Positions 8,618-17,125 are shown, counted from the stretch's first letter. The stretch is 64,000 bases of DNA from Streptomyces sp. CB01201 (GCF_002803085.1 NZ_NNBJ01000001.1:186001-250000); one strand, 5' to 3'. Notes: generated from the letters alone by a model not told the origin. A program made the numbers and translations.

Positions 8618-8641
8618 ATCGGATACGTGAATGTATCCGAT
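8618..8641. promoter_or_regulatory. TetR operator, 9-bp arms
   Basis: ATCGGATAC (8618-8626), six-base spacer GTGAAT, GTATCCGAT (8633-8641): a perfect inverted repeat in the gap between the TetR regulator and the class II aldolase. The length and symmetry are typical of TetR-family operators. It lies 40 bp upstream of the aldolase start and probably overlaps both promoters. Confidence 0.75.
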
Positions 8642-8680
8642 GGCGGCCCCCAGCGACCGGCGACTCCAGGAGGAACACCC

Positions 8681-9505
8681 ATGAGCGACGACGTCACGGC
8701 CCCGCCCCCGGCCGAGGTGATCGCGGGCGCGGCGGGCCCGATGCCCGAAGGGGTGACCATCCCGATGCCGCCCGCCTTCGACGGCATCGAGGACGAACGC
8801 CGCTACCGGAAGGAACAACTCGCCGCCGGATTCCGCCTGTTCGGCCGCTTCGGCTTCTCCGAGGGCGTCGCGGGACACATCACCGTCCGCGACCCGGAGC
8901 ACCCCGACCGGTTCTGGGTGAACCCGTTCGGCATGGCCTTCAGCCGGATCAAGGCATCCGACCTGATCCTCGTCGACCACGAGGGCAACCTCCTGCACGG
9001 CACCCGCCCGGTGAACCGCGCCGCGTTCGTCATCCACGCCGCGGTGCACCAGGCGCGCCCCGACGCGCTGGCCGCCGCCCACTCGCACTCCCTGCACGGC
9101 AAGGCGTTCTCCTCGCTCGGCGTCCCGCTCGACCCGATCACCCAGGACGCCTGCGCCTTCTTCGAGGACCACGGCCTCTACAGCGACTACCGGGGCGTCG
9201 TCAGCGACGCCGAGGAGGGCAAGCGCATCGCGGCGGCGCTCGGCGCGTACAAGGCGGTGATCCTCCAGAACCACGGGCTGCTGACCGTCGGCCAGTCGGT
9301 CGCCGAGGCGGTGTGGTGGTTCATCACGATGGAACGCTCCTGCCAGGCCCAGCTCCTCGCCATGGCCGCCGGCACCCCCCGGCACATCGACCGCGAGACG
9401 GCCCTGCACACCCGGGGTCAGATCGGCGGCCACTTCGCGGGCTGGTTCCAGGCCCAGCCGCTCTACGAGCAGATCGCCGACTCCGACCCCGACCACGTCA
9501 ACTAG
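8681..9505 (+). CDS. Class II aldolase/adducin-family protein
   Basis: 274 residues from ATG 8681, seven bases after an AGGAGG ribosome-binding site. The fold signature is the zinc-histidine set: HSHSLHGK (H134, H136) and the later QNHGLLTVG (H198), as in fuculose-phosphate aldolase and L-ribulose-5-phosphate 4-epimerase. The N-terminal FSEGVAGHITVRDPEHPDRF and NPFGMAFSRI segments match the longer adducin-like bacterial members. The substrate cannot be assigned. It is followed 10 bp later by the ceramidase-like gene and probably forms an operon with it under the TetR operator. Confidence 0.85.
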   Translation: MSDDVTAPPPAEVIAGAAGPMPEGVTIPMPPAFDGIEDERRYRKEQLAAGFRLFGRFGFSEGVAGHITVRDPEHPDRFWVNPFGMAFSRIKASDLILVDHEGNLLHGTRPVNRAAFVIHAAVHQARPDALAAAHSHSLHGKAFSSLGVPLDPITQDACAFFEDHGLYSDYRGVVSDAEEGKRIAAALGAYKAVILQNHGLLTVGQSVAEAVWWFITMERSCQAQLLAMAAGTPRHIDRETALHTRGQIGGHFAGWFQAQPLYEQIADSDPDHVN

Positions 9506-9515
9506 CCTGCCCCGC

Positions 9516-11564
9516 ATGGGATTTCGAGCCGGACGCGGCATCGCCGACATCACCGGGGAGACCGCCGAGTGCGGCCTGCTCGGCTACGGCAAGGCGGACC
9601 AGCAGAGCGCGGGGCTGCACACCCGTCAGCGGGCCCGCGCCTTCGCCTTCGAGGAGGGCGGGGCGCGGCTGCTCCTCGTCGTGTGCGAACTGCCCCTGAT
9701 GTCGGACGCCGTCGTACGCGAGGTGCTGCGACGGCTGCCCGAGGGGTACGGGGCCGCCAACGTGATGCTGACCGCCACCCACACGCACTGCGGGCCCGGC
9801 GGCTACTTCCACCACCGGCTCTACAACAGCAACACCGGCGGCTTCCGCGCAGCGACCTTCGGCGCCATCACCGACGGCATCACGGAAGCCGCCCTCGCGG
9901 CGATCGCCGACCTGGAGCCCGCCCGGTTGCGGCTCGCGCAAGGCGAGTTGAAGAACGCCAGCGTCAACCGCTCGCGCCGTGCCTTCGACCGCAACCCGGC
10001 CGCCGACCGCGCCCACTTCCCGGACGCCGTCGACCCGGCGACCACCCTGCTCACCGTCGAGCGCGGGGGACGGCTGCACGCCGCCGTCAACTGGTTCGCC
10101 ACCCACAACACCAGCATGACCAACCGCAACCGTCTGGTCAGCGCCGACAACAAGGGCTACGCGGCCCTGCACTGGGAGCGGACCGTGGCCGGCGTCGACC
10201 ATCTCGCCGCCACCGCTCCCGAGTTGGTGGCCGCCTTCGCGCAGACCAACGCCGGTGACATGTCGCCGAACCTGGGCCTGGCGCCGGGGCTCGGCCCGAC
10301 CGGCGACCAGTTCGAGAACACCCGCGTCATCGGTCTGCGCCAGTACGAGGCCGCGGCCGCGCTCATCGGCGCGGGGCAGCCCGCGGTGGGCGAGCGGCCA
10401 TCGGAGGGCGAGCAGGCATCGGAGGGCGATCGGGCATCGGAGGGTAGGCGGCCATCGGAGGGCGAGCAGGGCTCAAAGGGTGATCGGGCCCCGGGCGGCT
10501 CTCCGGACCCGGGGGACGAATGGGTCTCCGGCGCCCGGGAGATCTCCGGCGGGCTCGATTTCCGGGCCACCCACCTCCACCTCTCCGCCGTCGAGGTGCG
10601 CCCCGAGTTCACCGGGGACCAACGCCCCCATCGCACCTCCCCGCCCGTCGGCGGGGCCGCCGCCTTCGCCGGGGCGCGGGTCGACGGCCCCGGCTTCAAG
10701 GGCTTCCGGCCGGGCGCCAACCCGCTGTGGGACGCGGTCTCACGGCGCCTCGTCTACCCCTTCGCGCCCGCGCTGCGCGACGCCCAGTACCCCAAGGCCC
10801 TCGCCCTCCCGGCGGGCCCGGTCAACCGTGTCGTGCCGGTGATCCCGGAGAGCGCGCCGGTCCAACTCCTGCGCATCGGGCCGCTGTTCCTCATCGGCAT
10901 ACCGGCAGAGGTCACCATCGTCGCCGGACTGCGGCTGCGGCGTACGGTCGCGGCGATCGTCGGCGCCGCGCTGTCCGACGTCCTGGTCGCCGGGTACAGC
11001 AACGGCTACCTCCACTATGTGACCACGCCCGAGGAGTACGACGCGCAGGAGTACGAGGGCGGCAGCACCCTGTTCGGGCGCTGGGAGCTGCCCGCGCTCT
11101 GCCAGACCGTGGCCGGTCTCGCCACCGCCATGCGCGACGGGACGCCGGTGGACCCGGGCAGCCCCGAACCCGCCGTGCCGGTGCGCGCCAGGCGCCCTCG
11201 CACCGCGGCCGACGCGCCGCACCCGGGCCGGCGGTTCGGTGACGTGCTGGACTTCTCGCTGATCGGCCGCCGCGCCACCGTCGCCTTCGTCGCCGCGCAC
11301 CCCTCCAACGACCTGCGCAGGGGCGGGAGTTATCTGTTCGTGGAGCGCCTGTGCGGTGACGGTTCGTGGGCCAGGACCGCGGACGACGGCGACTGGTCGA
11401 CGGTCTTCCGCTGGGCCCGCTCCGGCGGCGCGACCTCGGTCGCCACGGTCACCTGGAACATTCCCGAGGGCGCGGAACCGGGAACGTACCGCATCTCCTA
11501 CCACGGCGACAGCCCCCCGAAGGGCCCGTTCACCGGAGTGAGCGAGCCCTTCGAAGTGCGCTGA
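9516..11564 (+). CDS. Neutral/alkaline ceramidase-like hydrolase
   Basis: 682 residues. Family motifs: ADITGETAECGLLGYGK near the N-terminus, the zinc-binding THTHCGPGG (H89, H91), and NAGDMSPN with S250 at the position of the nucleophilic serine of neutral ceramidases. The C-terminal ~140 residues form the usual immunoglobulin-like domain. Neutral ceramidases cleave the N-acyl bond of ceramide and are normally secreted. Here the protein starts directly at MGFRAGRGIADITG with no signal peptide, so it may be cytoplasmic. A Glu/Ser/Gly-rich insertion at about residues 292-326 is encoded by six 18-bp tandem repeats. Confidence 0.85.
   Translation: MGFRAGRGIADITGETAECGLLGYGKADQQSAGLHTRQRARAFAFEEGGARLLLVVCELPLMSDAVVREVLRRLPEGYGAANVMLTATHTHCGPGGYFHHRLYNSNTGGFRAATFGAITDGITEAALAAIADLEPARLRLAQGELKNASVNRSRRAFDRNPAADRAHFPDAVDPATTLLTVERGGRLHAAVNWFATHNTSMTNRNRLVSADNKGYAALHWERTVAGVDHLAATAPELVAAFAQTNAGDMSPNLGLAPGLGPTGDQFENTRVIGLRQYEAAAALIGAGQPAVGERPSEGEQASEGDRASEGRRPSEGEQGSKGDRAPGGSPDPGDEWVSGAREISGGLDFRATHLHLSAVEVRPEFTGDQRPHRTSPPVGGAAAFAGARVDGPGFKGFRPGANPLWDAVSRRLVYPFAPALRDAQYPKALALPAGPVNRVVPVIPESAPVQLLRIGPLFLIGIPAEVTIVAGLRLRRTVAAIVGAALSDVLVAGYSNGYLHYVTTPEEYDAQEYEGGSTLFGRWELPALCQTVAGLATAMRDGTPVDPGSPEPAVPVRARRPRTAADAPHPGRRFGDVLDFSLIGRRATVAFVAAHPSNDLRRGGSYLFVERLCGDGSWARTADDGDWSTVFRWARSGGATSVATVTWNIPEGAEPGTYRISYHGDSPPKGPFTGVSEPFEVR
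10388..10495 (+). repeat. In-frame 18-bp tandem repeat (6 units) within ceramidase
   Basis: Six consecutive 18-bp units starting at 10388, 10406, 10424, 10442, 10460 and 10478, with a consensus close to GGGCGAGCAGGCATCGGA. The last two are degenerate. Each unit encodes six residues (consensus GERPSE/GEQASE). Unit length is a multiple of three, so the reading frame is kept. The repeats insert a charged, probably disordered loop. Confidence 0.85.
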
Positions 11565-11601
11565 CCGGCAGGGGAGTTGGGAGCGCCCCGGCCGGGTTCG
11601 G

Positions 11602-12693
11602 TCAGACCGAGCGGTGGTACTGGTCCGGTACGTGCACCTCGTCGCCGAATTCACGGGCGGCCCGGCGGGCCCAGGACGGGTCGCGCAGGAGTTCGCGGCC
11701 CAGCAGGATCGCGTCCGCCTCACCGTTCGCGAGGATCTTCTCCGCCTGCCGCGGCTCGGTGATCATGCCGACGGCGGCGACCGCGAGCGGGCTCTCGTTG
11801 CGCACCCGCTCGGCGAACGGCACCTGGTAGCCGGGGCCGGTCGGGATGCGTACGCCGGAGGCGTTGCCGCCGGTGGAGACGTCGAGCAGGTCCACGCCGT
11901 GCTCCTTGAGCAGGGCGGCGAGGCGGACCGTCTCGTCGGCGGTCCAGCCGCCGTCCTCCAGCCAGTCGGTGGCGGAGATCCGGAAGAACAGCGGCAGGTC
12001 CTCGGGCCATGCCGCCCGTACCGCGTCGGTGACTTCGAGGGCGAAGCGGACGCGGTTCTCGAACGGGCCGCCGTATGCGTCGGTGCGCTTGTTGGAGTGC
12101 GGGGAGAGGAACTGGCCGATCAGATAGCCGTGCGCGCCGTGGATCTCGACGACCTTGAACCCGGCGTCCCGGGCCCGGCGGGCCGCCGCCGCGAACTGGC
12201 CGACGATCTGGTGGATTTGATCGACCGTCAGCTCGGTGGGCACGGTGTGGCGCTCGTCCCAGGGCACCGGGCTCGGGGCGAGCGGCTGCCAGCCCTCCGC
12301 GCTGTCCGGCGCCAGCGGCGCGCCGCCCCGCCAGGGGCGGTCCGTGGAGGCCTTGCGTCCGGCGTGCCCGATCTGGATGCCGGGCACGGTGCCCTGGCTC
12401 TCCAGGAACGCGCTGATCCGGCGCAGCGCCGCGACCTGGGTGTCGTTCCAGATGCCCAGGTCCGCGGGCGAGATCCGGCCCTCGGGGCTGACGGCGGTCG
12501 CCTCCACCAGGATCAGGCCCGTTCCGCCGGCGGCGCGGGCCGCGTAGTGGGCGAAGTGCCAGTCGTTGGCCACGCCCGCGTTCGGTCCGAAGACCTCGGC
12601 CGAGTACTGGCACATCGGCGCCATCCAGACCCGGTTGGGGACGGTCAGGGACCGCAGGGTGCAGGGCTCGAAAAGGGCACTCGCAGCAGACAC
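11602..12693 (-). CDS. Old Yellow Enzyme-family NADH:flavin oxidoreductase (YqjM-like)
   Basis: 363 residues; GTG 12693 follows GGAGTTGCC. It is a TIM-barrel FMN enzyme that reduces activated C=C bonds with NAD(P)H. The N-terminal RVWMAPMCQYSA segment has C28, the residue that tunes FMN redox potential in the YqjM subgroup, and IQIGHAGRKAST, VEIHGAHGYLIGQFLSP (substrate-binding HGAHGYL) and the phosphate-binding region near the C-terminus are all conserved. It is divergent from an ArsR-type regulator with two matched operators between them, which suggests control by electrophiles or another inducer (inference). Confidence 0.9.
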   Translation of the reverse strand: MSAASALFEPCTLRSLTVPNRVWMAPMCQYSAEVFGPNAGVANDWHFAHYAARAAGGTGLILVEATAVSPEGRISPADLGIWNDTQVAALRRISAFLESQGTVPGIQIGHAGRKASTDRPWRGGAPLAPDSAEGWQPLAPSPVPWDERHTVPTELTVDQIHQIVGQFAAAARRARDAGFKVVEIHGAHGYLIGQFLSPHSNKRTDAYGGPFENRVRFALEVTDAVRAAWPEDLPLFFRISATDWLEDGGWTADETVRLAALLKEHGVDLLDVSTGGNASGVRIPTGPGYQVPFAERVRNESPLAVAAVGMITEPRQAEKILANGEADAILLGRELLRDPSWARRAAREFGDEVHVPDQYHRSV

Positions 12694-12747
12694 GGCAACT
12701 CCACTCGAAACAGCCCGGGGCGCCGGTGTGGCGCCGGGATCGCTTCG

Positions 12748-12763
12748 TACGATAGCTCTCGTA
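12748..12763. promoter_or_regulatory. Operator site 1, TACGA-N6-TCGTA
   Basis: TACGATAGCTCTCGTA is an inverted repeat TACGA-N6-TCGTA located 55 bp upstream of the Old Yellow Enzyme start. An identical half-site pair with the same spacing occurs 34 bp away, nearer the regulator. The two together argue for cooperative binding by the ArsR-type regulator encoded next door. Confidence 0.65.
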
Positions 12764-12781
12764 GTACGGGGGATGTCAAAC

Positions 12782-12797
12782 TACGATGGTGCTCGTA
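12782..12797. promoter_or_regulatory. Operator site 2, TACGA-N6-TCGTA
   Basis: TACGATGGTGCTCGTA repeats the half-sites and six-base spacing of site 1, centred 34 bp from it and ending three bases before the first ATG of the regulator. A site here would block the regulator's own promoter or early transcript. Confidence 0.65.
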
Positions 12798-12799
12798 CA

Positions 12800-13162
12800 A
12801 TGAGGCGCGTGACCACCGTGACGAACACCCGTGAACTCGCCCACCCGGCGCGCGAGGAGATCCGCCTGGAGGGCATCTTGCACGCGCTCTCCGATCCGAT
12901 GCGGATGCGGGTCGTGCGAGCGCTCGCCACCACCGAGGACGAGCTCTCCTGCTCGCACTTCGTGCTGCCCGTCACCAAGTCCACGACCACCCACCACTTC
13001 CGCGTGCTGCGCGAGAGCGGCGTGATCCAGCAGGTCTACCGGGGCACCGCCAAGATGAACGGCCTGCGCCGCGCCGACCTCGACGCGCTCTTCCCCGGGC
13101 TGCTCGACAGCATCCTGGAGGCGGCGTCCCGCGAGGCCGGGCGGCTCGGCGACGAGGCCTGA
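12800..13162 (+). CDS. ArsR-type winged-helix regulator
   Basis: 120 residues from ATG 12800 (GTG 12809 is an alternative with GAGG upstream). The segment EGILHALSDPMRMRVVRALATTEDELSCSHF is the N-terminal ArsR helix pair, and VTKSTTTHHFRVLRESGVIQQVYRGTAK is the recognition helix and wing. It contains two cysteines (one in SCSHF) but no classical ELCVC metal site, so it probably senses a non-metal signal. It is divergent from the Old Yellow Enzyme gene, with two operators in the gap; repression of both is the simplest model. Confidence 0.85.
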   Translation: MRRVTTVTNTRELAHPAREEIRLEGILHALSDPMRMRVVRALATTEDELSCSHFVLPVTKSTTTHHFRVLRESGVIQQVYRGTAKMNGLRRADLDALFPGLLDSILEAASREAGRLGDEA

Positions 13163-13199
13163 CCCCGGGCCGGTCCCAGGGTGCCGCCCCCTCGCTGGC

Positions 13200-13292
13200 G
13201 GGGCGGGTCCAGGTCCGGGAGGGTTCCTCTGTCGGCGCGGCGCGGCGCGGTGGGGCGCGGCGCGGTGGGGCGGGTCCAGGTCCCGGAGGGTT
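13200..13292. repeat. 26-bp direct repeat flanking GCGCG tracts
   Basis: The 26-bp copies at 13200-13225 and 13267-13292 (both beginning GGGGCGGGTCCAGGTC) differ at one position. Between them lie iterated GGCGC/GGTGGGGC units. The repeat occupies most of the gap between the convergent ArsR-type regulator and the FprA-type reductase. No gene is seen here. Confidence 0.7.
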
Positions 13293-13313
13293 TCCCTTCC
13301 GGCGGGGCGGACC

Positions 13314-14660
13314 TCAGCTGCCGTCGTGCCCGGCCGCGAGCAGCCCGTCCCAGTCGGGGATCTTCACCGAGCGCCGGCCGAGCGAGCGGCCGAGCTCCGC
13401 CTCGGCCCGCTCGATCGCCAGCCAGCCCTGCCAGGTCACCGGGCGCAGCCCCAACTCCCCGAGCGCGTCCAGGGGTTCGGCGACGACCGTCCGCCCGGCG
13501 AGCAGCGGGGCATCGGCGAGCAGCGAGGCCACCGTCTCCTTCGCGCAGGGCCGGTTCGTGCCGATCACACCCGTCGGGCCGCGCTTGATCCAGCCGGCCA
13601 CGTACTCGCCCGGCGACGGCTTCCCCGCCCGCAGCACCCGTCCCGCCGCGTGCGGCACCGTCCCGGTCGCCGGGTCGAACGGCAGGCCCTGCGGCGGCAC
13701 CCCGAGATAGCCGACGGCCCGCAGCACCAGGTGCGCCTCGATGTCCTCGTACGTGCCGGTGCCGAGCACCCCGCCACTCCCGTCCGGCGCCGTCCGCTCG
13801 AAGCGCACCGCGCCGACCCTGCCGTCCCGCTCCAGGATCTCCACGGGCCGCAGATAGAACCGCAGGTTCAACCGGCGCGCGCCGGGCCGCACCGGGCGCC
13901 CGACCCAGCCGCGCAGCACCGCCACGTTGCGGCGCACGGGAGCGGGCAGCGCGGCCGGGTCGACGAAGTCCGGGTCGCGGGCCAGCTCGTCGACGACCAC
14001 GGTGGCGTCGGCGCCCGGCAGCGAGCCCAGCTCACGCAGCTCCTTCGTGGTGAAACGGGCCTGCGAGGGGCCGCGCCGGGCCGCCATGTGCACCTCGCGG
14101 ACCCGGCTGACGGCGAGCGCGCCGAGCGCGGACTGCGGCACATCGGTCGGCCGCAGCTCGTCCGCGCCACGGGCGAGCATGCGCGCCACGTCGACCGCCA
14201 CATTGCCGGCGCCGATCACGACGGCCGAACGGGCGCCCAGGACGAAGGCGTCCGGATCGCTGTCGGGATGCGCGCTGTACCAGGACACGAACTCGGTCGC
14301 CGAGAAGCTGCCCGGCAGCTCCTCGCCCGGGATGCCCAGATGCCGGTCGGACTTGGCCCCCACGCAGTAGACCACCGCGTGGTAGAGCTGCCGCAGCACC
14401 TCCGCCGGAACGCCGCCCGGGCCCACCTCGACATGGCCGAGGAACCGGATCCGGCCGTCCTCCAGCACCGAACGCAGGTTGTTCTGAAGCGACTTGATCT
14501 TCTCGTGGTCCGGGGCGACCCCGTAACGGACCAGACCGTACGGGCACGGCAGCCGGTCCAGGACGTCCACCCGGACCGCGTCGGCCGCGCTCTGCTCCAC
14601 CAGGCTCTGGGCGGTGTAGACACCGCTCGGCCCGGACCCGACGACGGCGATGCGCAGCAT
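13314..14660 (-). CDS. FAD-dependent NADPH:ferredoxin reductase (FprA/adrenodoxin reductase type)
   Basis: 448 residues, the usual length of actinobacterial FprA. It moves electrons between NADPH and a ferredoxin, typically for P450s. The FAD-binding RIAVVGSGPSGVYTAQ is at residues 3-18. The family-diagnostic CPYGLVRYGVAPDHEKIKS is at about 39-57, the NADPH-binding VVIGAGNVAVDVARML at about 147-162, and the C-terminal YVAGWIKRGPTGVIGTNR at about 355-372 matches adrenodoxin-reductase family members. GGAG lies nine bases before ATG 14660. No ferredoxin or P450 gene lies next to it in the window. Confidence 0.92.
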   Translation of the reverse strand: MLRIAVVGSGPSGVYTAQSLVEQSAADAVRVDVLDRLPCPYGLVRYGVAPDHEKIKSLQNNLRSVLEDGRIRFLGHVEVGPGGVPAEVLRQLYHAVVYCVGAKSDRHLGIPGEELPGSFSATEFVSWYSAHPDSDPDAFVLGARSAVVIGAGNVAVDVARMLARGADELRPTDVPQSALGALAVSRVREVHMAARRGPSQARFTTKELRELGSLPGADATVVVDELARDPDFVDPAALPAPVRRNVAVLRGWVGRPVRPGARRLNLRFYLRPVEILERDGRVGAVRFERTAPDGSGGVLGTGTYEDIEAHLVLRAVGYLGVPPQGLPFDPATGTVPHAAGRVLRAGKPSPGEYVAGWIKRGPTGVIGTNRPCAKETVASLLADAPLLAGRTVVAEPLDALGELGLRPVTWQGWLAIERAEAELGRSLGRRSVKIPDWDGLLAAGHDGS

Positions 14661-14804
14661 GGCGGGTGCTCCTTGACGAAAGGACCGCAGAGGACCGCAG
14701 GGAATTCAAGGATGGCACCGCCGCCCGTACGACGGGTAGAGGTGCGCCGCCGGCCGGGCTACGGACCCGGGGGTCGGGGTACGGACCCGGCGGCAGGAGG
14801 ACGG

Positions 14805-14890
14805 GAGCGGGCACGGGGGCGGGACCGGTGGCAAGGGGGCGGGACCGGGCACGGGGACGGGACCGGCGGCACGGGGACGGGACCGGTCGC
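14805..14890. repeat. GC-rich imperfect tandem repeat (~20 bp units)
   Basis: Iterations of the pattern GGCACGGGGACGGGACCGG occupy the gap between the FprA-type gene start and the TetR stop on the same strand. Units are imperfect (about 18-21 bp). No coding potential is supported. Confidence 0.6.
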
Positions 14891-15492
14891 TAGGGGACCG
14901 GCTTCGGCGGAACGCCCAGCTCCCAGTCGAGCCCGTACCGCTGGAACAGCTCGGCCCGCAGCTTCGCCGCGTCCATGGGGGCGCCCGGCAGCAGCGCCGC
15001 GAACACCGCCCCCATCAGGTTCGCGCGCAGCAGCGGGTACTCGGTGTCCACGTCCCGGCAGCCGTACCGCACGACCGTGTCGCGCAGCAGCGCGGCCAGC
15101 CGCTGCTGCTCGGGGCACTGGAGGAAGCCCTGGGCCTGGAGGATCCCCGCCATGTGGGCCCGCATGAGGACCGGCTGGGAATGCGTGAGCCCGAGGATCG
15201 CGTCGATCGCCCGGGCCAGGCGCTCGCGCCCGTCGGAGGTTCGCGGCTCGCGCTCAAGCCCCTCCTCCAGGGTCAGATGCATCAGGCGGTGCACCGCCGA
15301 TTGCAGGAGCTGGCGTTTGCCCGGGAAGTAGTAGGACACCAGCCCCCGGGCCGAGCCCGCCCGGTCCGCGATGGCGCCGAGGGTCGTCGATTCGTAGCCG
15401 CGTTCCGCCACCAGCTCCACCGTGGCTTGCAGCAGCCGCTCGCGAGAACGTCTGCGCAACTCTTCATTGACCGATGCGCTGCGCGGGGACAT
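14890..15492 (-). CDS. TetR-family transcriptional regulator
   Basis: 200 residues from ATG 15492 with GGAG upstream (GCAGGAGTTACAGC). The N-terminal RERLLQATVELVAERGYESTTLGAIADRAGSARGLVSYYFPGKRQLL is a complete TetR helix-turn-helix domain (about residues 16-62). The remaining helical domain has no recognisable ligand signature. A 13-bp dyad overlaps its promoter region, so it probably represses itself. The adjacent FprA-type reductase, 230 bp downstream on the same strand, is a possible target (inference). Confidence 0.9.
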   Translation of the reverse strand: MSPRSASVNEELRRRSRERLLQATVELVAERGYESTTLGAIADRAGSARGLVSYYFPGKRQLLQSAVHRLMHLTLEEGLEREPRTSDGRERLARAIDAILGLTHSQPVLMRAHMAGILQAQGFLQCPEQQRLAALLRDTVVRYGCRDVDTEYPLLRANLMGAVFAALLPGAPMDAAKLRAELFQRYGLDWELGVPPKPVP

Positions 15493-15512
15493 GCTGTAAC
15501 TCCTGCGTTGAC

Positions 15513-15530
15513 TGGCTCTGAGCCAATATA
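15513..15530 (-). promoter_or_regulatory. TetR promoter with operator dyad
   Basis: TGGCTC-T-GAGCCA (15513-15525) is a perfect inverted repeat immediately downstream of a TATATT -10-like element read leftward (15525-15530), about 20 bp upstream of the TetR start. The overlap of the dyad with the transcription start region is typical of autoregulation. Confidence 0.55.
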
Positions 15531-15729
15531 CTCAGGCCGTCGCAGGGCGGTAGCCCCTTTGCCGGGGCCCGGCCTGGGCGCGGGGCTGCTCGTTCGGGGT
15601 GACGCGGGGGATCACCTCGAACGGGTGGCCCCTTTCGCGCCCCTCGGGTTCGCGCCCGCCTCGTTCACGCCCTGCCCGGCGCGCACGTCCTGCGCGTCAC
15701 GCCGCTCCCGTCCACGCCGCGCTCGCCGC

Positions 15730-16434
15730 TCAGCGGCCTTCACCGGCCAGCGCAAGCACCGGCAGCAGGCCCTCCGGCCGCTCGACGGCCGGCAGATGGT
15801 CCACGAAGTGCACCGCACAGCCCAGGGACGCCGCGCCCCCGTCCGCCCGCCGGTCGTCGCCCACCATCAGAACCTCGCCGGGGTCCTGTCCGAGTGCCTC
15901 GCAGGCCGCCCGGAAGAGCCGCTCGTCCGGCTTCTGCACCCCGTGCTCGAAGGACAGGGCGTACACGTCCACGAAGTCGTCCAGGCCGTGCTCGCGGAAC
16001 ACCGGCCGCAGGTCCCAGCCGATGTTGCTCACCACGCCGATCGCGATACCGCGCTCGCGCAGCCCGGCGAGCACCGCCTCGGCGTCGGGGTAGGGACGCC
16101 AGGCCGCCGGGGCCATGTGGCGGTCGTAGAGCAGGTCGTACAGGCGGTCGTCGGGCAGCGGCACCTCGCGGGCGAGGGCGGTGTACGCCCGGCGGTGGAG
16201 CTCGGCGCTCTTGTCGCGCCCGGACCACAGCTCCGCGAGATGGCCGGGTATCCGCAGCGGGTTTGCGCCGCCCGGCAGAGCGCCGGCCTCCTCCAACGCC
16301 CTTGTGTGGTGCGCGAGTTCGGAGTCCGTCAGGGTGATCCCGGCGGTGTCGAGCACGATGGAGAGCCAGTCGCCGGTCGACTCGACACGAAAGAGGGTGC
16401 CGGAGAAGTCGAAGAGAACGCCCTTGATCGTCAT
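15730..16434 (-). CDS. HAD-superfamily hydrolase
   Basis: 234 residues. Motif I is KGVLFDFSGTLFRVE (nucleophile region DFSGT, the second Asp of DxD replaced by Ser, as in phosphonatase/dehalogenase-like members). Motif II is VVSNIGWDLRP; the motif III lysine is in GVQKPDERLF; motif IV is VLMVGDDRRADGGAA. A single helical cap follows motif I. The DxS arrangement suggests the protein may not be a simple phosphatase; the substrate is unknown. It lies 19 bp downstream of the PAP2 gene on the same strand and is probably co-transcribed. Confidence 0.85.
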   Translation of the reverse strand: MTIKGVLFDFSGTLFRVESTGDWLSIVLDTAGITLTDSELAHHTRALEEAGALPGGANPLRIPGHLAELWSGRDKSAELHRRAYTALAREVPLPDDRLYDLLYDRHMAPAAWRPYPDAEAVLAGLRERGIAIGVVSNIGWDLRPVFREHGLDDFVDVYALSFEHGVQKPDERLFRAACEALGQDPGEVLMVGDDRRADGGAASLGCAVHFVDHLPAVERPEGLLPVLALAGEGR

Positions 16435-16453
16435 ACGGGCGATCCTCGCGTGT

Positions 16454-17125
16454 TCACGCCCGCCGGTTCAAGACCCAGCGGCGGTGGGCCGCCGCGCTCA
16501 GGGTGACGACGGCCACGCCGATCAGCCAGCCGCCCACCACGTCCGAGAACCAGTGCACGCCCAGGAACAGCCGGGTGAACCCCACGCCGAGCGCGGACAC
16601 CACCCCCACCACGAGAGCCGCCGTACGCGGGCCCCGACCCGCCCCGTGCAGCGCGAGGACCCACACGAGCAGCCCGAAGGCGACGGTCACGCCGATCGCG
16701 TGGCCGGAGGGGAACGCGGCATACCCGGCCGAGTCCACCGGGTCCGGCCAGCGCGGCCGGTCCCGCCCGACCGCCGCCTTCAGGCCCTGCTGCACGGCCG
16801 TGCCGAGACCGCTCGTCGCCGCGACCCACAGGGCCGTCAGCCGCTCGCCGCGCCACAGCAGCACGGCGACGACCACCGCGAGCAGGGCGCGCATGGCCCA
16901 GGGATCCCACACCCAGTCGGTCAGGATCCGGTTGGCGTGGGTGAGCCCGGGATCGGCCACCGCCCGGCGGTGCAGCCCCTCCGCGATCGACCGGTCCAGC
17001 GACATCAGCGGACCCCACCGGGCCACCACGAGGGCCAGCAGCACTCCGGCGACCAGGGTGCAGACGATGCCCGCGCGCAGCGGCGGGGTCGGGCGGGAAC
17101 GGGCTTCGGGGGCGGTGAGGAGCAT
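16454..17125 (-). CDS. PAP2-family membrane phosphatase
   Basis: 223 residues, about six transmembrane helices. The three phosphatidic-acid-phosphatase signature blocks are intact: K116...RP (KAAVGRDRP), PSGH at 139-142, and R185...H191...D195 (RLFLGVHWFSD). Such enzymes dephosphorylate lipid phosphates or undecaprenyl pyrophosphate on the outer membrane face. The substrate is not determined by sequence. It sits in a leftward run with the M56 peptidase upstream and a HAD hydrolase 19 bp downstream. Confidence 0.9.
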   Translation of the reverse strand: MLLTAPEARSRPTPPLRAGIVCTLVAGVLLALVVARWGPLMSLDRSIAEGLHRRAVADPGLTHANRILTDWVWDPWAMRALLAVVVAVLLWRGERLTALWVAATSGLGTAVQQGLKAAVGRDRPRWPDPVDSAGYAAFPSGHAIGVTVAFGLLVWVLALHGAGRGPRTAALVVGVVSALGVGFTRLFLGVHWFSDVVGGWLIGVAVVTLSAAAHRRWVLNRRA

